Shown one piece after another: positions 1-8,499 of a stretch of DNA of 64,000 nt (within the stretch, counting starts at the first letter, position 1; each line of letters starts with the position of its first letter). The notes beneath the pieces were generated by a model, which saw nothing but the letters and a program-made list of their open reading frames with translations, searched no databases and was not told where the DNA came from. The stretch lies in NCBI RefSeq assembly GCF_900182545.1, contig NZ_FXTJ01000013.1:54325-118324 (forward strand). The letters run 5' to 3'. A program made the position numbers and the translations under genes. The DNA comes from Geodermatophilus aquaeductus. Its GTDB lineage: Bacteria; Actinomycetota; Actinomycetes; Mycobacteriales; Geodermatophilaceae.

Positions 1-192
1 CCGCAACGAGCCGTCGGAGCCGTAGACGACGTCGACCCGGTGCCCGCGCCCGGCGAGGGCCACGCTGTCCTGGACCGTGCACAGCTCCACACCCCCCAGC
101 GGGGCCAGGTACTGCGCGTCGGTCAGCACGTGCAGCGGGGGGACCGCCGTGACCCGGCCGGGGTCATGGCCCTCCCGGATCGTCACCGGCAC
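1..192 (-). CDS. Glycosyltransferase, N-terminal fragment (cut by window edge)
   Basis: Reading the minus strand from position 192 gives an uninterrupted frame to the window edge with the look of a GT-B glycosyltransferase N-terminus: a first beta strand (VPPLHVLTDAQYLAPLGGVE), then a helix leading to ALAGRGHRVDVVYGSDGS, the usual nucleotide-binding-fold opening in which a Gly-rich turn is followed by GHxVDVV. The start is taken as GTG at 192 because AGGTGG lies 6 bases upstream; no ATG is available in frame. Only about 64 residues are visible, so family (probably GT4) and function cannot be fixed. It belongs at the start of the polysaccharide gene set in this window and is on the same strand as the NRPS-like gene behind it. 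Confidence 0.62.
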   Translation of the reverse strand, partial: MPVTIREGHDPGRVTAVPPLHVLTDAQYLAPLGGVELCTVQDSVALAGRGHRVDVVYGSDGSLR

Positions 193-416
193 CCGGGACC
201 ACCTCGGGGGATGACGCCCTGTTGTGCCGTCTGACCGCGCATGTCGCCTCCCGTTGACCGGCCGAGCTGAGAACCCGTGCGCGGGCAACGGCGCCCACAA
301 CCACCAGGACGGTATCCCCGGCACGGGAGGTGTGTCGGGCCGCGCGGAGAGGTGCACGCACCCCGTCACCGGGACATGACGCACCGGTGAAGCGGGACGG
401 TCAGGTCTCGTTGCAC

Positions 417-2999
417 TCAGGGCTCAGTCGGATAGGCAGCCACCACGCGCTCGGCGACCGTGGTCACCCACGGCACCTTGAGCAACCCGAGGTGGTCGCA
501 GTCCATCCGTTCGAGTTGGTGGTCGCCGATCAGCAGCTGGTCCCACCGGGCGGGGTCGTCGGGGTTTTCGTCCGAGAGGAACACGAGACTGTGACCGGCC
601 CAGGGCACCGGTCGGTGGAAGCGGGCCACCCGGGCACCCAACTGGTGGAAGACGTCCTTGCGCTCCTCGGGCGAGAAGGACCACAGGCCCGCGCCGAGAA
701 CCCGCAGACGGGTCCGCCACAGTTCCCTCCGGGGTAGCGGGGCCACGGTCGGCCCCATGGGTGCCATGCCGCGTCTGGTCCGCTCCCCCGGCAGGTAGGT
801 GTCGAGCAGGGTCAGCAGGGCCACGTCCCGCCCTCGTGCGGACAGCCGGTGCGCCGTTGCCAGGGCGATCAGCCCGCCCATGGAGTGGCCGACCAGCTGT
901 ACCGGCCCCTCCGGCGCCAGCCGCTCCACCAGCCGGACAGCGCGACGGGCGGCGCCGCCCACCGTCCAGTCCGGCAGCGCGCGCGTGTCGAACCCACGCG
1001 CTTGAAAGGCGTAGACGGGTTGGTCGGGTCCCAGCGCGGCGGCGAGGGCCTCGAAGTAGGCGGCCTCCCCGCCCGCACCGGCGAAGCAGAAGACCGGCGG
1101 CTTGCGTCCGTTCGTGCGCAGTCGCACGAGGGTGGGCACCCGCTCGGCGGTCCGGCCGGCCGCGGCGGTCGCCACGAGGCGGGCGAACCGCTCGAGCGTC
1201 GGGTGCTCGGCGAGGTCGCCGGAGGTCAGGGCGACCCCCGGGTCCTCCTGGAGCCGGGCGAGCATCTCCTCCACCGCGAGGGAGTCCCCGCCAAGCGCGG
1301 TGAAGCTCTCGTCCCGGCCCACGGCCTCCACGTGCAGGATCGACGCCCACACCCGCTCCAGCAGCCGCTCCGTCGCGCTCCGGGGACGCGTCGGCTGCGG
1401 GCGCGCGGGCGGGTCGGGCAGGGCCCGGACATCGACCTTGCCGCGCTCACTCCGGGGCAGGTCGGAGAGCAGCACGACGCCCTGCGGGACCATGTAGTCG
1501 GGCAACAGCCGGGCGACGGCGCCGCGCACTGCCGCGGGGGACGGGACCCGCTGCGCCGTGTCGGGCACCACCCAGGCCACCAGGCGCACGGGCCGGTCGT
1601 CCTGCACCCGACCCCGGACGACGGCGTCGGCGACTCCGGGCATCGAGCGGAGCGCGGCCTCGACCTCGGCCGGCTCGACGAGGTAGCCGCGGATCTTCAC
1701 CGCGTCGTCCGCCCGGCCGACGAGGTGGAGGACCCCCTCGTCCCCGACCCTCGCGTTGTCCCCGGTGCGGAAGCGGGTGCGCCCGTCGGGGAGCGCCGAG
1801 AACACCTCGGCCGTGGCCTCGACGTCGCCCCAGTAACCGGCGGAGAGGTACGCGGAGTCCACATGCAGGCGCCCGACCGCGCCCTGCGGGACCCGCTTCC
1901 CCTCGGGATCGAGCAGGACCAGCTCACGCATCGGGACCCCGGCACCGGCAGGCACCACCCCGTCGGGCACCGGACTGCCCGGACCCAACTCGTTGAAGGT
2001 GAGGGAGGCGGTCTCCGACGACCCCGACCAGTTGACGAAGCTGGCGGTCGAGGGCATGTGCCGGCGGAACGCCGTCACGTCCTCCCCGTAGACCTTCTCG
2101 CCGCAGGTGGTGACCATGCGCAGCGTCTCCAGGACGACGTCGTCGGGCAACGCCTCGTCGACGGCACGCAGCAGCGACGGCGTGCAGTGCAGCGTCGTCG
2201 GCCGCGCGGCCGGCAACCACTCCGCGAGGTCCCGCATCCCGGTCACCCGCGGGTCACGCAGGCACAGCGTGACCCCGGCGAGCAGCCCGGCGACGACCAC
2301 CGCCTGACCTGCTGCGAAGGCGGCCGGCAGGACGACGGGTACGCGGTCGCCGGGGGTCCAGCGCAGCGCGTCACGCAGCACCACGCCCTCGGACAACCAG
2401 GTGCGGTGGGTGTAGACGACGCCCTTGGGGGCGCCAGTGGTCCCGGAGGTGAAGATCACCGAGGCGACGTCGTCCAGGCCGGTCCGCGCCGGGACGGCGG
2501 TGGCGTCGGTCGCCGGGAGCAGCCCACGCACCGCCTTCACACCGCTCAGGCGGGACGCGGTCGCCATGCGGGCGGAGTCGGCCAGGACCACCCTGACGCC
2601 CGCCCTCTCGGCGATCAGCCCGATCCGGTCCTCGGGCAGGGCGACGTCGAGGAGGACGGCGGGGTGGCCGGCGGCCATGACGGCGAGGAACGCCGCCACG
2701 CTGTCGGCCGACTGCTCGGCCAGGACGCCGACCGGCCGGGAGGACGACGCGCCGTCGGCCCGCTCCTCCTCGAGCGCGGGGCGCAGCTCGGCCACGAGCG
2801 CGTGCACCCGCTGCACCAGGCCGGCGTAGGTCAGTTCCCGGCCGGTCGAGACGAGGGCAGCGTGGTCACCCAGGGTCTCGGCGACCTCGGCGACGCGGTG
2901 CCAGACGTCCGTGTACGGGCCTGGCACGGTCAACTCCGGCAGGGCGGTCGCCGGCACAGCGGCGTCGGCTTCGTCTCGTTGCACCGGCCCACGATCCAC
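417..2999 (-). CDS. NRPS-like stand-alone A-PCP-TE enzyme
   Basis: An 860-residue single-module enzyme that should activate a carboxylic acid as its adenylate, load it on its own carrier domain and release it through a thioesterase. Visible motifs: adenylation core A3 SGTTGAPKG (residues 185-193), A5 NWSGSSET (323-330), A7 TGD (412-414), A8 GRADDAVKIRGYLVEP (428-443) and A10 lysine in ERGKVD (K521); carrier domain LGGDSL with phosphopantetheine Ser573; thioesterase GHSMGG (Ser706), Asp733 in LLDTYLP and a late His in CDHLGLL. There is no condensation domain. At the A4 position, where alpha-amino-acid-activating domains have FDxS, the sequence is FAAGQ (228-232), so the Asp that binds the alpha-amino group is absent; an aryl, hydroxy or keto acid substrate is an inference from that. 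GTG start, divergent from the hydrolase at 3095. Confidence 0.88.
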   Translation of the reverse strand: MDRGPVQRDEADAAVPATALPELTVPGPYTDVWHRVAEVAETLGDHAALVSTGRELTYAGLVQRVHALVAELRPALEEERADGASSSRPVGVLAEQSADSVAAFLAVMAAGHPAVLLDVALPEDRIGLIAERAGVRVVLADSARMATASRLSGVKAVRGLLPATDATAVPARTGLDDVASVIFTSGTTGAPKGVVYTHRTWLSEGVVLRDALRWTPGDRVPVVLPAAFAAGQAVVVAGLLAGVTLCLRDPRVTGMRDLAEWLPAARPTTLHCTPSLLRAVDEALPDDVVLETLRMVTTCGEKVYGEDVTAFRRHMPSTASFVNWSGSSETASLTFNELGPGSPVPDGVVPAGAGVPMRELVLLDPEGKRVPQGAVGRLHVDSAYLSAGYWGDVEATAEVFSALPDGRTRFRTGDNARVGDEGVLHLVGRADDAVKIRGYLVEPAEVEAALRSMPGVADAVVRGRVQDDRPVRLVAWVVPDTAQRVPSPAAVRGAVARLLPDYMVPQGVVLLSDLPRSERGKVDVRALPDPPARPQPTRPRSATERLLERVWASILHVEAVGRDESFTALGGDSLAVEEMLARLQEDPGVALTSGDLAEHPTLERFARLVATAAAGRTAERVPTLVRLRTNGRKPPVFCFAGAGGEAAYFEALAAALGPDQPVYAFQARGFDTRALPDWTVGGAARRAVRLVERLAPEGPVQLVGHSMGGLIALATAHRLSARGRDVALLTLLDTYLPGERTRRGMAPMGPTVAPLPRRELWRTRLRVLGAGLWSFSPEERKDVFHQLGARVARFHRPVPWAGHSLVFLSDENPDDPARWDQLLIGDHQLERMDCDHLGLLKVPWVTTVAERVVAAYPTEP

Positions 3000-3082
3000 G
3001 GATCGGCGGGCTCCGACAAATCCCGGTCACCCGTGTGGGGATCGACACCCCGCTCGCGCACGAGACCCACAGGGCGGTCACG

Positions 3083-3088
3083 CAGACT
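3083..3088 (+). promoter_or_regulatory. Possible -10 box for a leaderless gene (CAGACT)
   Basis: CAGACT ends exactly 6 bases before the ATG at 3095, the same spacing seen at several other genes in this window. The first base is C rather than T, so it is weaker than the TAnnnT examples. No Shine-Dalgarno sequence precedes the ATG, which suits a leaderless transcript. Confidence 0.4.
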
Positions 3089-3094
3089 GGGCCC

Positions 3095-4057
3095 ATGGGT
3101 GTCCGGAAGCGCGGCTCCGCGCTGCTCGTGTCAACGCTGCTGGTCCTCGCCACCGGCTGCTCCTCGGACAGCGGCTCCGGCCAACCGGGTGCCTCGAGCA
3201 CCACCAGCGAGCCGGCCGGGCTCGACGTCACCAGCACCACGGTGAGCTTTTCGGACCTCTCGCGCACCACCGACGGCGGAGACGGCTCCGGGCCGGTGCC
3301 TGGCCGCGAGCTGGACACCACGATCTGGTATCCGACCGAGGGTGACGGACCCTTCCCGCTCGTCGTGTTCAGCCACGGCTACAAGGCGAGCCCCGAGGAC
3401 TACGCGGAACTCATCGAGTTCTGGGCCGCCCGGGGCATGGTGGTCGCCGCGCCGAGGTTCCCGCTCACCGCGACCGGCACGCCCGAGATCCGCACCGACC
3501 TCCCCCAGCAACCGGGAGACGTCTCCTTCGTCCTGGACCAGGTGCTGGACCTCGCCCGGACACAGGGCTCGGAGATCGAGGGGCTGATCGACCCCGAGCG
3601 GATCGCCGCCGCCGGTCACTCCGCGGGTGGGCTCACGAGCGCACTGCTGGTCAGCGACTGCTGCTTCGACGACCGCATCGACGCCGTCACCGTCCTGGCC
3701 AGTGGGCCACTGGACTACCTCGTCCCCGAGCTGGGCGTCGAGCAGCCCTCCGCGTACGTCTCGCCAGGCGTGCCGATGCTGTTCGTCCACGGCGGCGCCG
3801 ACGACGCCATCCCCGTCGAGCAGGCGCAGGTGCTCTACCAGTACGCCCCGAACGGCAAGGCGTTCGTCCTGGCGCCCTTCGCCACGCACAGCGACCCCTA
3901 CGGCGACCCGGCCGATGACAGCTGGCAGGTCATCGCCGGGAGCTCGGCCGGCTTCCTGGAGTGGGCGCTGCAGGTGGACTCCGACGGCCTGACGCAGATG
4001 CGCAGCGCCGTGGAGGCCGACGGCGCAGCCAGCTTCCTCGACGACGAGCTGCCCTGA
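3095..4057 (+). CDS. Secreted lipoprotein alpha/beta hydrolase (PAF-acetylhydrolase/dienelactone-hydrolase type)
   Basis: A 320-residue esterase-like enzyme. The N-terminus has a short basic region, a hydrophobic stretch and a lipobox (LATGC), so it is probably lipid-anchored outside the membrane. The hydrolase core shows an oxyanion-type strand VVFSHGYKASPED, the nucleophile elbow GHSAGG, a probable acid in HGGADDAIPV and a catalytic His in ATHSDP, the order expected for the alpha/beta fold. An upstream GTG at 3035 in the same frame would add 20 residues ahead of the signal peptide; ATG 3095 is preferred because it puts the signal peptide at the N-terminus and lies 6 bases after CAGACT. The substrate is unknown; an ester on the exported polysaccharide is possible but only from context. 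Confidence 0.85.
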   Translation: MGVRKRGSALLVSTLLVLATGCSSDSGSGQPGASSTTSEPAGLDVTSTTVSFSDLSRTTDGGDGSGPVPGRELDTTIWYPTEGDGPFPLVVFSHGYKASPEDYAELIEFWAARGMVVAAPRFPLTATGTPEIRTDLPQQPGDVSFVLDQVLDLARTQGSEIEGLIDPERIAAAGHSAGGLTSALLVSDCCFDDRIDAVTVLASGPLDYLVPELGVEQPSAYVSPGVPMLFVHGGADDAIPVEQAQVLYQYAPNGKAFVLAPFATHSDPYGDPADDSWQVIAGSSAGFLEWALQVDSDGLTQMRSAVEADGAASFLDDELP

Positions 4058-4078
4058 GCGGCGGCCGCCGGGCCCGGG

Positions 4079-5398
4079 TCAGCGTCCGGCGGCCCGCTCC
4101 CGCGCCACCCGGCGGCTGCGCACGTAGGACGCCGGGCCGCGGACGGCGCCTCGTCGGGACAGCCGGGACAGCTCCGCGGGCGGCGGCGGGCCGATCGCCG
4201 GGTCCGGCGCCCCGGCCGGGGCGCGTCGGCGGGCCAGCACGGTGCGGGCCGCGATCGGCAGCTGCGAGGCCAGGCCCAGCAGGTGCCGGGGGTCGGTCAG
4301 GACCAGTGCGCTGAGCATGGCGGTGTACCCGAGCCCGTAGCCGCCCACCTGGTCGCGGAGAGCCGCGTAGTCGGCGCGGTGGGTGTGGAAGACGACCGCC
4401 GAGGGCTCGAAGCCGATGGACCCACCGCTCCAGAGCACGCCGATGATGGCCGCGAGGTCCTCGCCGCCACGGGCCGGCGTCCCGGCGCCCAGCGCCGGGT
4501 CGAAGCCGCCGAGGTCGCGCAACGTCCGGGCCCGGAAGGCCATGTTGGCGCCGGCGCCGGCGACCCCCGCGCCGTAGACGGCGAAGGTGCGCACCACCCC
4601 GCCACGCGCGTCCTCCACGGTGACGCGGGCGCGCCGGGACACCGGCGCCCCCACCGCGGTGCCGCGGTAGGTCAGCGGGGTGAAGGTGCGCTCGCCGCCG
4701 AAGCCGCCGTAGTGGCGCTCGAACCACAGCTGGGCATCGGTCTCCAGCTCGGCCGGGAGGATGAGGCCGGTGACGGCGTCCTCGTCCGGCCGGAGGGCGA
4801 ACCGGGTGGCGAGGGCGCGCAGCCAGCCGGGGTCGACGCGGACGTCGTCGTCGGTGAAGGCGACCACCTCACCCTGGGCGGCGGCCACACCCGCGTTGCG
4901 GGCCGCGGAGAGTCCGGGGACCGGCTCGCGCACCACGCGGACCCCGGGGTGGACGGAGGCGATCTGCTCGGCGAGCCCGGCGACCCCCGGATCCCGGGAG
5001 TTGTCCACCAGCACGACCTCCACGTCCGGGTGGTCGGCGGCGGCCAGCGCGGCCAGACAGGTCCGCAGCTGGTCCGGGCGCTTGAGGTCGGTGGCGACGA
5101 CGACGCTGACGCCGGGCAGGTCGGCGTCAGCCACCTGGGGGCGCTCCCGCGGCGGGACCTCGCGCGTCAGGGCGTCGACCCGGGCACGCACCTCGTCGGC
5201 CGGGATCACGTCGCGGCCGCCGAAGGCCAGCTCCACCAACCCGACCGGGGTCCCGGCGACGCGCACGACGACCCAGGCCCCGGTCCAGCGCCCGCCATCC
5301 GGCCGCCGGGCGTCGAGCGCGGGCGGGAGCAGTTCGGCGTCTGCGAGGACGACCTGGACGCCGCCGTCGCGGGGCTGGTGCTCCGTGCTCGTGACCAC
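4079..5398 (-). CDS. Family 2 glycosyltransferase with N-terminal extra domain
   Basis: A 439-440 residue GT-A enzyme. The first ~95 residues form a separate domain of unknown role (LADAELLPPALDARRPDGG... GLVELAFGGRDV) and the GT2 fold begins at about residue 97 with VSVVVATDLKRPDQL, followed by VVLVDNS, SAARNAG and the metal-binding TDDDV; GGEDLAAII carries the likely acceptor-base ED. No transmembrane segment is evident. The long in-frame upstream extension is rejected: it overlaps the flippase gene and looks non-coding. GTG 5398 is chosen because a TATGGT hexamer ends 6 bases upstream, a leaderless arrangement. The gene at 10022 encodes a paralogue with the same two-domain layout. Convergent with the lipoprotein gene, 21 bp apart. 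Confidence 0.87.
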   Translation of the reverse strand: MVTSTEHQPRDGGVQVVLADAELLPPALDARRPDGGRWTGAWVVVRVAGTPVGLVELAFGGRDVIPADEVRARVDALTREVPPRERPQVADADLPGVSVVVATDLKRPDQLRTCLAALAAADHPDVEVVLVDNSRDPGVAGLAEQIASVHPGVRVVREPVPGLSAARNAGVAAAQGEVVAFTDDDVRVDPGWLRALATRFALRPDEDAVTGLILPAELETDAQLWFERHYGGFGGERTFTPLTYRGTAVGAPVSRRARVTVEDARGGVVRTFAVYGAGVAGAGANMAFRARTLRDLGGFDPALGAGTPARGGEDLAAIIGVLWSGGSIGFEPSAVVFHTHRADYAALRDQVGGYGLGYTAMLSALVLTDPRHLLGLASQLPIAARTVLARRRAPAGAPDPAIGPPPPAELSRLSRRGAVRGPASYVRSRRVARERAAGR

Positions 5399-5404
5399 CG
5401 GTCG

Positions 5405-5410
5405 ACCATA
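5405..5410 (-). promoter_or_regulatory. -10 box TATGGT, leaderless promoter
   Basis: On the minus strand TATGGT is followed by CGACCG and then GTG at 5398. TAnnnT six bases before the start codon places the transcription start at or next to the GTG. It sits in the 79-bp gap downstream of the flippase gene, so this glycosyltransferase can be expressed independently. Confidence 0.6.
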
Positions 5411-5477
5411 GGCGGGGGTCAGCCGACTGTGGCCGGCGCCGAGGGCACACCACCCGTGCGGGTGCACCCGCCCCGGG

Positions 5478-7031
5478 TCAGGTCCGGACGGCGGCTCCCG
5501 CGTCCTCCGCCACCGGGGCGAGCCCTTCCTCGAGGGTGCGCCGGGCGCGCCGCCACGCGAGCAGCAGCCAGGGCAGGCAGGCCGCCGCGACACCGAACCG
5601 AACCAGTTCCCACGTCAGGGTGGCCGGGAGCCAGAGGGTCGCCGCGCTGAAGGCGACGGCGAGGAGCGCGGCGACCAGCAGCCGCCGACGGATCCGCGGG
5701 ACAGCGACGCCCCGGGGCACGACGATCCAGTAACCGACCGCCTCGACGCTGAAGGCGGCGACCGTGGCCGCGGCCGCGCCGGCGATGCCCCACACCGGGA
5801 CGAGCAGGATGTTGAGGGCCACGTTGGCGGCGGCGGCGGTCATCGCGCAGGCGGCGACCAGCCGGGTCCGCTTGCGGGTCATGAGCTCCATCGACCAGGC
5901 CACCCCGAGCAGCACGGGAAAGCCGGAGAGAGCCACCAGGAACGTGACCACGACCAGGTCCGCCGGCCGGAACGCCGCCGGCGCGACCAGTCGGAGCAGG
6001 AGGGGCGCGGCCAGGGTGATGCCGACGATGACCGGTGTCATGAGCATGAGCAGGCCGCTGCGGGCCAGGCTGAGCGCGAGCCAGCGGGCAGCGTCCTCGC
6101 GCACCTCGGCGATGCGGGTCAGCCAGGCGCCATCGACCATGCTGAGCAGCAGGACGGCGAGGTTCCCGACCACGTAGGCGATCTGGTACCGGCCGGCCTC
6201 CTCCGGACCCAGGATCTTCAGGACCACGAGCCGGTCACTGGCGTTGAGCACGTAGACGGCGGTGTTGCTGACCACGAGCGGCAGACCCAGGCGCAGCGCC
6301 CGGCTGGCGAGCGGGACCTCGATCAACCCGCGGAAGCGGGGACGGACCAAGACCATGGCGACCGGCAGGGTCGCTGCGAGGGTGACCAGGTTGCCGACCG
6401 CGTAGGCACCGGCCGTGCGCTGGTCCCCGATGAGCAGCACACCGAGGCCGACCAGTTGCCCACCGATGCTCGACATGACATTGACCAGCGCGAACGCCGA
6501 CAGCCGGTCCTGGCTCATGAGCAGCGCCGAGGCCATGAGCACGCCGGAGGCCAGCGGGGTCCAGCCGATGACGATGGCGACGATCGGGTCCATGTCGGGG
6601 AAGCCCATCGCCGGGCCCCACAGCGGCTCTGTGACGAAGGCGAGCCCGGTCAGGACGGTGGCGCAGACGAGCCCGATCGCGACGATCGACCGCGCGGTGT
6701 GGTCACTGCCCGTCTCCGCGCGCAGCAGGATCATCGCCTGGTCCAGTCCCAGGATGGCCAGGACGACCAGAGCCTGGTGCAGGGCGATCGCGGACGCGAG
6801 GGTGCCGAACTGGTCGGGGGGCAGGACGTGCGCGAGCACCGGGGAGACCACCGTCGCGCTGACCAACTGCAGCGACAGAACCGCGACGTAGAGCAGGTCG
6901 CGACCGAACAGGCGGGAGGTGCGCGGGGGCGTCGGCCCGCTCGTCGCCGCCCCCGGTCCACCGTCGGCCACGAAGCCGGCACCGGCGGTCTCGACGTCCC
7001 CCGGAGAGGAGTGGCGTCCGGGACCGTGCAC
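5478..7031 (-). CDS. Polysaccharide flippase (Wzx/MATE-like, MOP superfamily)
   Basis: A 517-residue multi-pass membrane protein with about 12-14 hydrophobic segments after a hydrophilic N-terminal tail of ~40 residues. It opens with the typical LLYVAVLSLQLVSATVVSPVLAHVLPPDQFG pattern of polysaccharide-synthesis flippases (first helix followed by a PxxFG-type turn) and has the repeated 'LGLPLVVSNTAVYVLNASDR' region seen where the second half starts. Expected role: moving undecaprenyl-linked repeat units to the outer face of the membrane. GTG 7031 is used as start because GGGAGT lies 6 bases upstream; the longer reading to 7139 adds an Arg-rich non-helical tail. A second flippase is encoded at 45007. 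Confidence 0.87.
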   Translation of the reverse strand: MHGPGRHSSPGDVETAGAGFVADGGPGAATSGPTPPRTSRLFGRDLLYVAVLSLQLVSATVVSPVLAHVLPPDQFGTLASAIALHQALVVLAILGLDQAMILLRAETGSDHTARSIVAIGLVCATVLTGLAFVTEPLWGPAMGFPDMDPIVAIVIGWTPLASGVLMASALLMSQDRLSAFALVNVMSSIGGQLVGLGVLLIGDQRTAGAYAVGNLVTLAATLPVAMVLVRPRFRGLIEVPLASRALRLGLPLVVSNTAVYVLNASDRLVVLKILGPEEAGRYQIAYVVGNLAVLLLSMVDGAWLTRIAEVREDAARWLALSLARSGLLMLMTPVIVGITLAAPLLLRLVAPAAFRPADLVVVTFLVALSGFPVLLGVAWSMELMTRKRTRLVAACAMTAAAANVALNILLVPVWGIAGAAAATVAAFSVEAVGYWIVVPRGVAVPRIRRRLLVAALLAVAFSAATLWLPATLTWELVRFGVAAACLPWLLLAWRRARRTLEEGLAPVAEDAGAAVRT

Positions 7032-7588
7032 GTGGGTACTCCCTGTCTGGGCTCGGTCCCGCGGCTGCGTGCCGCGGGAGGTCTCGCGGAACCGTCGCGA
7101 CGCGATGTGTCGGCGGGGACGTGTGCCTCTGCGACCCACCCTGGGAGGTTCTCACCGGCGCCCTGGTGCAGCCCCCGGTGACAGTACGACCAGCGTCGGA
7201 CCGTCGGCACAGCCATCCCCCGATCGGTTGTGACCTCAGGCACCACCAGGACGAGCCACGCCCGGATTGCTCGACCGACCGACGCTGGTCGAACACATTC
7301 CGTCACGATTGGAGCCTGCTGTGGCCCACCTGGCACCGTCCTGAGTTGTCAGGGCGGTCCCCCGCAGGTAGGAATGTCGAGGGTCGGGGACACGCAGAGT
7401 CACCGACCCGCAAGTCCTCGGGATCCGAGCAACGGCTGAACCAGCCGGGCCGACGTCGTCCACGTGCCGACCCAGGGCTCTGAACAGACACGGGCAGCGA
7501 TGACCCGCCGGGCTTCCTCTGGTCGCCTCACGTCCGGCGGTGAGCAGTGGCGAAACCGGGCCCTCGTCACGTCGAGAGGACTCCCCTC
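7032..7588. other. 557-bp divergent intergenic region without a convincing gene
   Basis: This gap separates the flippase start (7031, minus) from a GT2 start (7589, plus). Short frames here lack ribosome sites and have poor codon pattern. The only structure I can support is a 13-bp perfect inverted repeat with arms 79 bases apart (see the repeat entry). The last 20 bases carry GAGAGGA, the ribosome site of the GT2. Confidence 0.5.
7187..7291. repeat. 13-bp perfect inverted repeat, arms 79 bp apart
   Basis: Arm 1 is CGACCAGCGTCGG at 7187-7199; arm 2 is its exact reverse complement CCGACGCTGGTCG at 7279-7291. Neither arm extends by a matching base on either side. It lies in the divergent gap between flippase and GT2, so a pair of operators for a looping regulator or a cruciform are possible readings; neither is shown. 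Confidence 0.6.
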
Positions 7589-8473
7589 ATGCGCTCCCGT
7601 CACGTGCTCGGCCTCCACCAGGAGAACGGGCAGGTGCGTCAGCAGCCGCGCGTCAGCGTGGTCATCCCGACGTACAACGAGGCCAAGAACCTCCCGCACG
7701 TCTTCGCCCTCCTGCCCGAGGACGTCCACGAGGTGATCGTGGTCGACGGCCGCAGCGTGGACGACACCGTCCCGACCGCCCGCGCCCTGCGTCCCGACGT
7801 CAAGATCGTCATGCAGAACCGCATCGGCAAGGGCAACGCCATGGCCTGCGGCTTCGCCGCCGCGACCGGCGACATCCTGGTCATGCTCGACGCGGACGGC
7901 TCGGCCGACCCGCGCGAGATCCCCCGGTTCGTCGCCGCGCTGGTCGACGGTGCGGACTTCGCCAAGGGCACCCGCTTCGCCAACGGCGGCGGGAGCTCGG
8001 ACATCACCCGGATGCGGGCGTGGGGCAACCGCCAGCTCAACCGGGCCGCCAACGTGCTGTTCGGCACCCGCTACACCGACCTCTGCTACGGCTACAACGC
8101 CTTCTGGCGCCACTGCCTGCCGCACCTCGAGCTCGAGGCCGGCGGGCGCCGGCAGGAGGAGCGGCTCTGGGGCGACGGGTTCGAGATCGAGACGCTGATC
8201 AACACCCGCGTGGCCAAGGCCAAGCTGCGCATCGTCGAGGTGCCGAGCTTCGAGTTCGAGCGCATCCACGGGCAGAGCAACCTCAACACCTGGCGCGACG
8301 GCCTGCGGGTCCTCCGCGCGCTGGCCGTCGAGCGCGTCAACGGCAAGGGCCGGGCCGCCGCCCCCGCCACGATCACCGCGGCCGCCACGGCGGCCGGTGC
8401 CGCCGCGCTGGCGCCCCAGCCGCGCACGTCCGCCGACACCGAGGCCGAGGTCGTCGAGTTCCGCTCCGCCTGA
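7589..8473 (+). CDS. Family 2 glycosyltransferase, dolichyl/polyprenyl-phosphate-sugar synthase type
   Basis: A 294-residue soluble GT2. Visible order: VSVVIPTYNEAKNLPHV at residue ~21, VVDGRSVDDT, GKGNAMACGFAAATGD and the metal site MLDADGSADP, then KGTRFANGG and RYTDLCYGYNAFW. This is the pattern of the DPM1-like branch that transfers a sugar onto polyprenyl phosphate or a lipid-linked acceptor, but there is no C-terminal membrane helix pair; the tail is Ala-rich and acidic. ATG 7589 is chosen because GAGAGGA lies 8 bases upstream. The gene at 16357 encodes a close paralogue (most motifs identical). It is followed by two genes on the same strand, 26 and 8 bp apart, suggesting an operon to 10070. 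Confidence 0.88.
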   Translation: MRSRHVLGLHQENGQVRQQPRVSVVIPTYNEAKNLPHVFALLPEDVHEVIVVDGRSVDDTVPTARALRPDVKIVMQNRIGKGNAMACGFAAATGDILVMLDADGSADPREIPRFVAALVDGADFAKGTRFANGGGSSDITRMRAWGNRQLNRAANVLFGTRYTDLCYGYNAFWRHCLPHLELEAGGRRQEERLWGDGFEIETLINTRVAKAKLRIVEVPSFEFERIHGQSNLNTWRDGLRVLRALAVERVNGKGRAAAPATITAAATAAGAAALAPQPRTSADTEAEVVEFRSA

Positions 8474-8499
8474 CCGGGCGACCGGGAGCGCGGACCGGG

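Noticed and set aside
849..3245. 798-codon plus-strand open frame opposite the NRPS-like gene
   Set aside because: Its product is Gly/Arg/His-rich without any motif and is the exact antisense of a gene with many intact motifs; such long shadows are normal in this GC-rich DNA.
4060..4069. GGCGGCCGCC palindrome between convergent genes at 4057 and 4079
   Set aside because: Too short and loop-free to call as a terminator in such GC-rich sequence.
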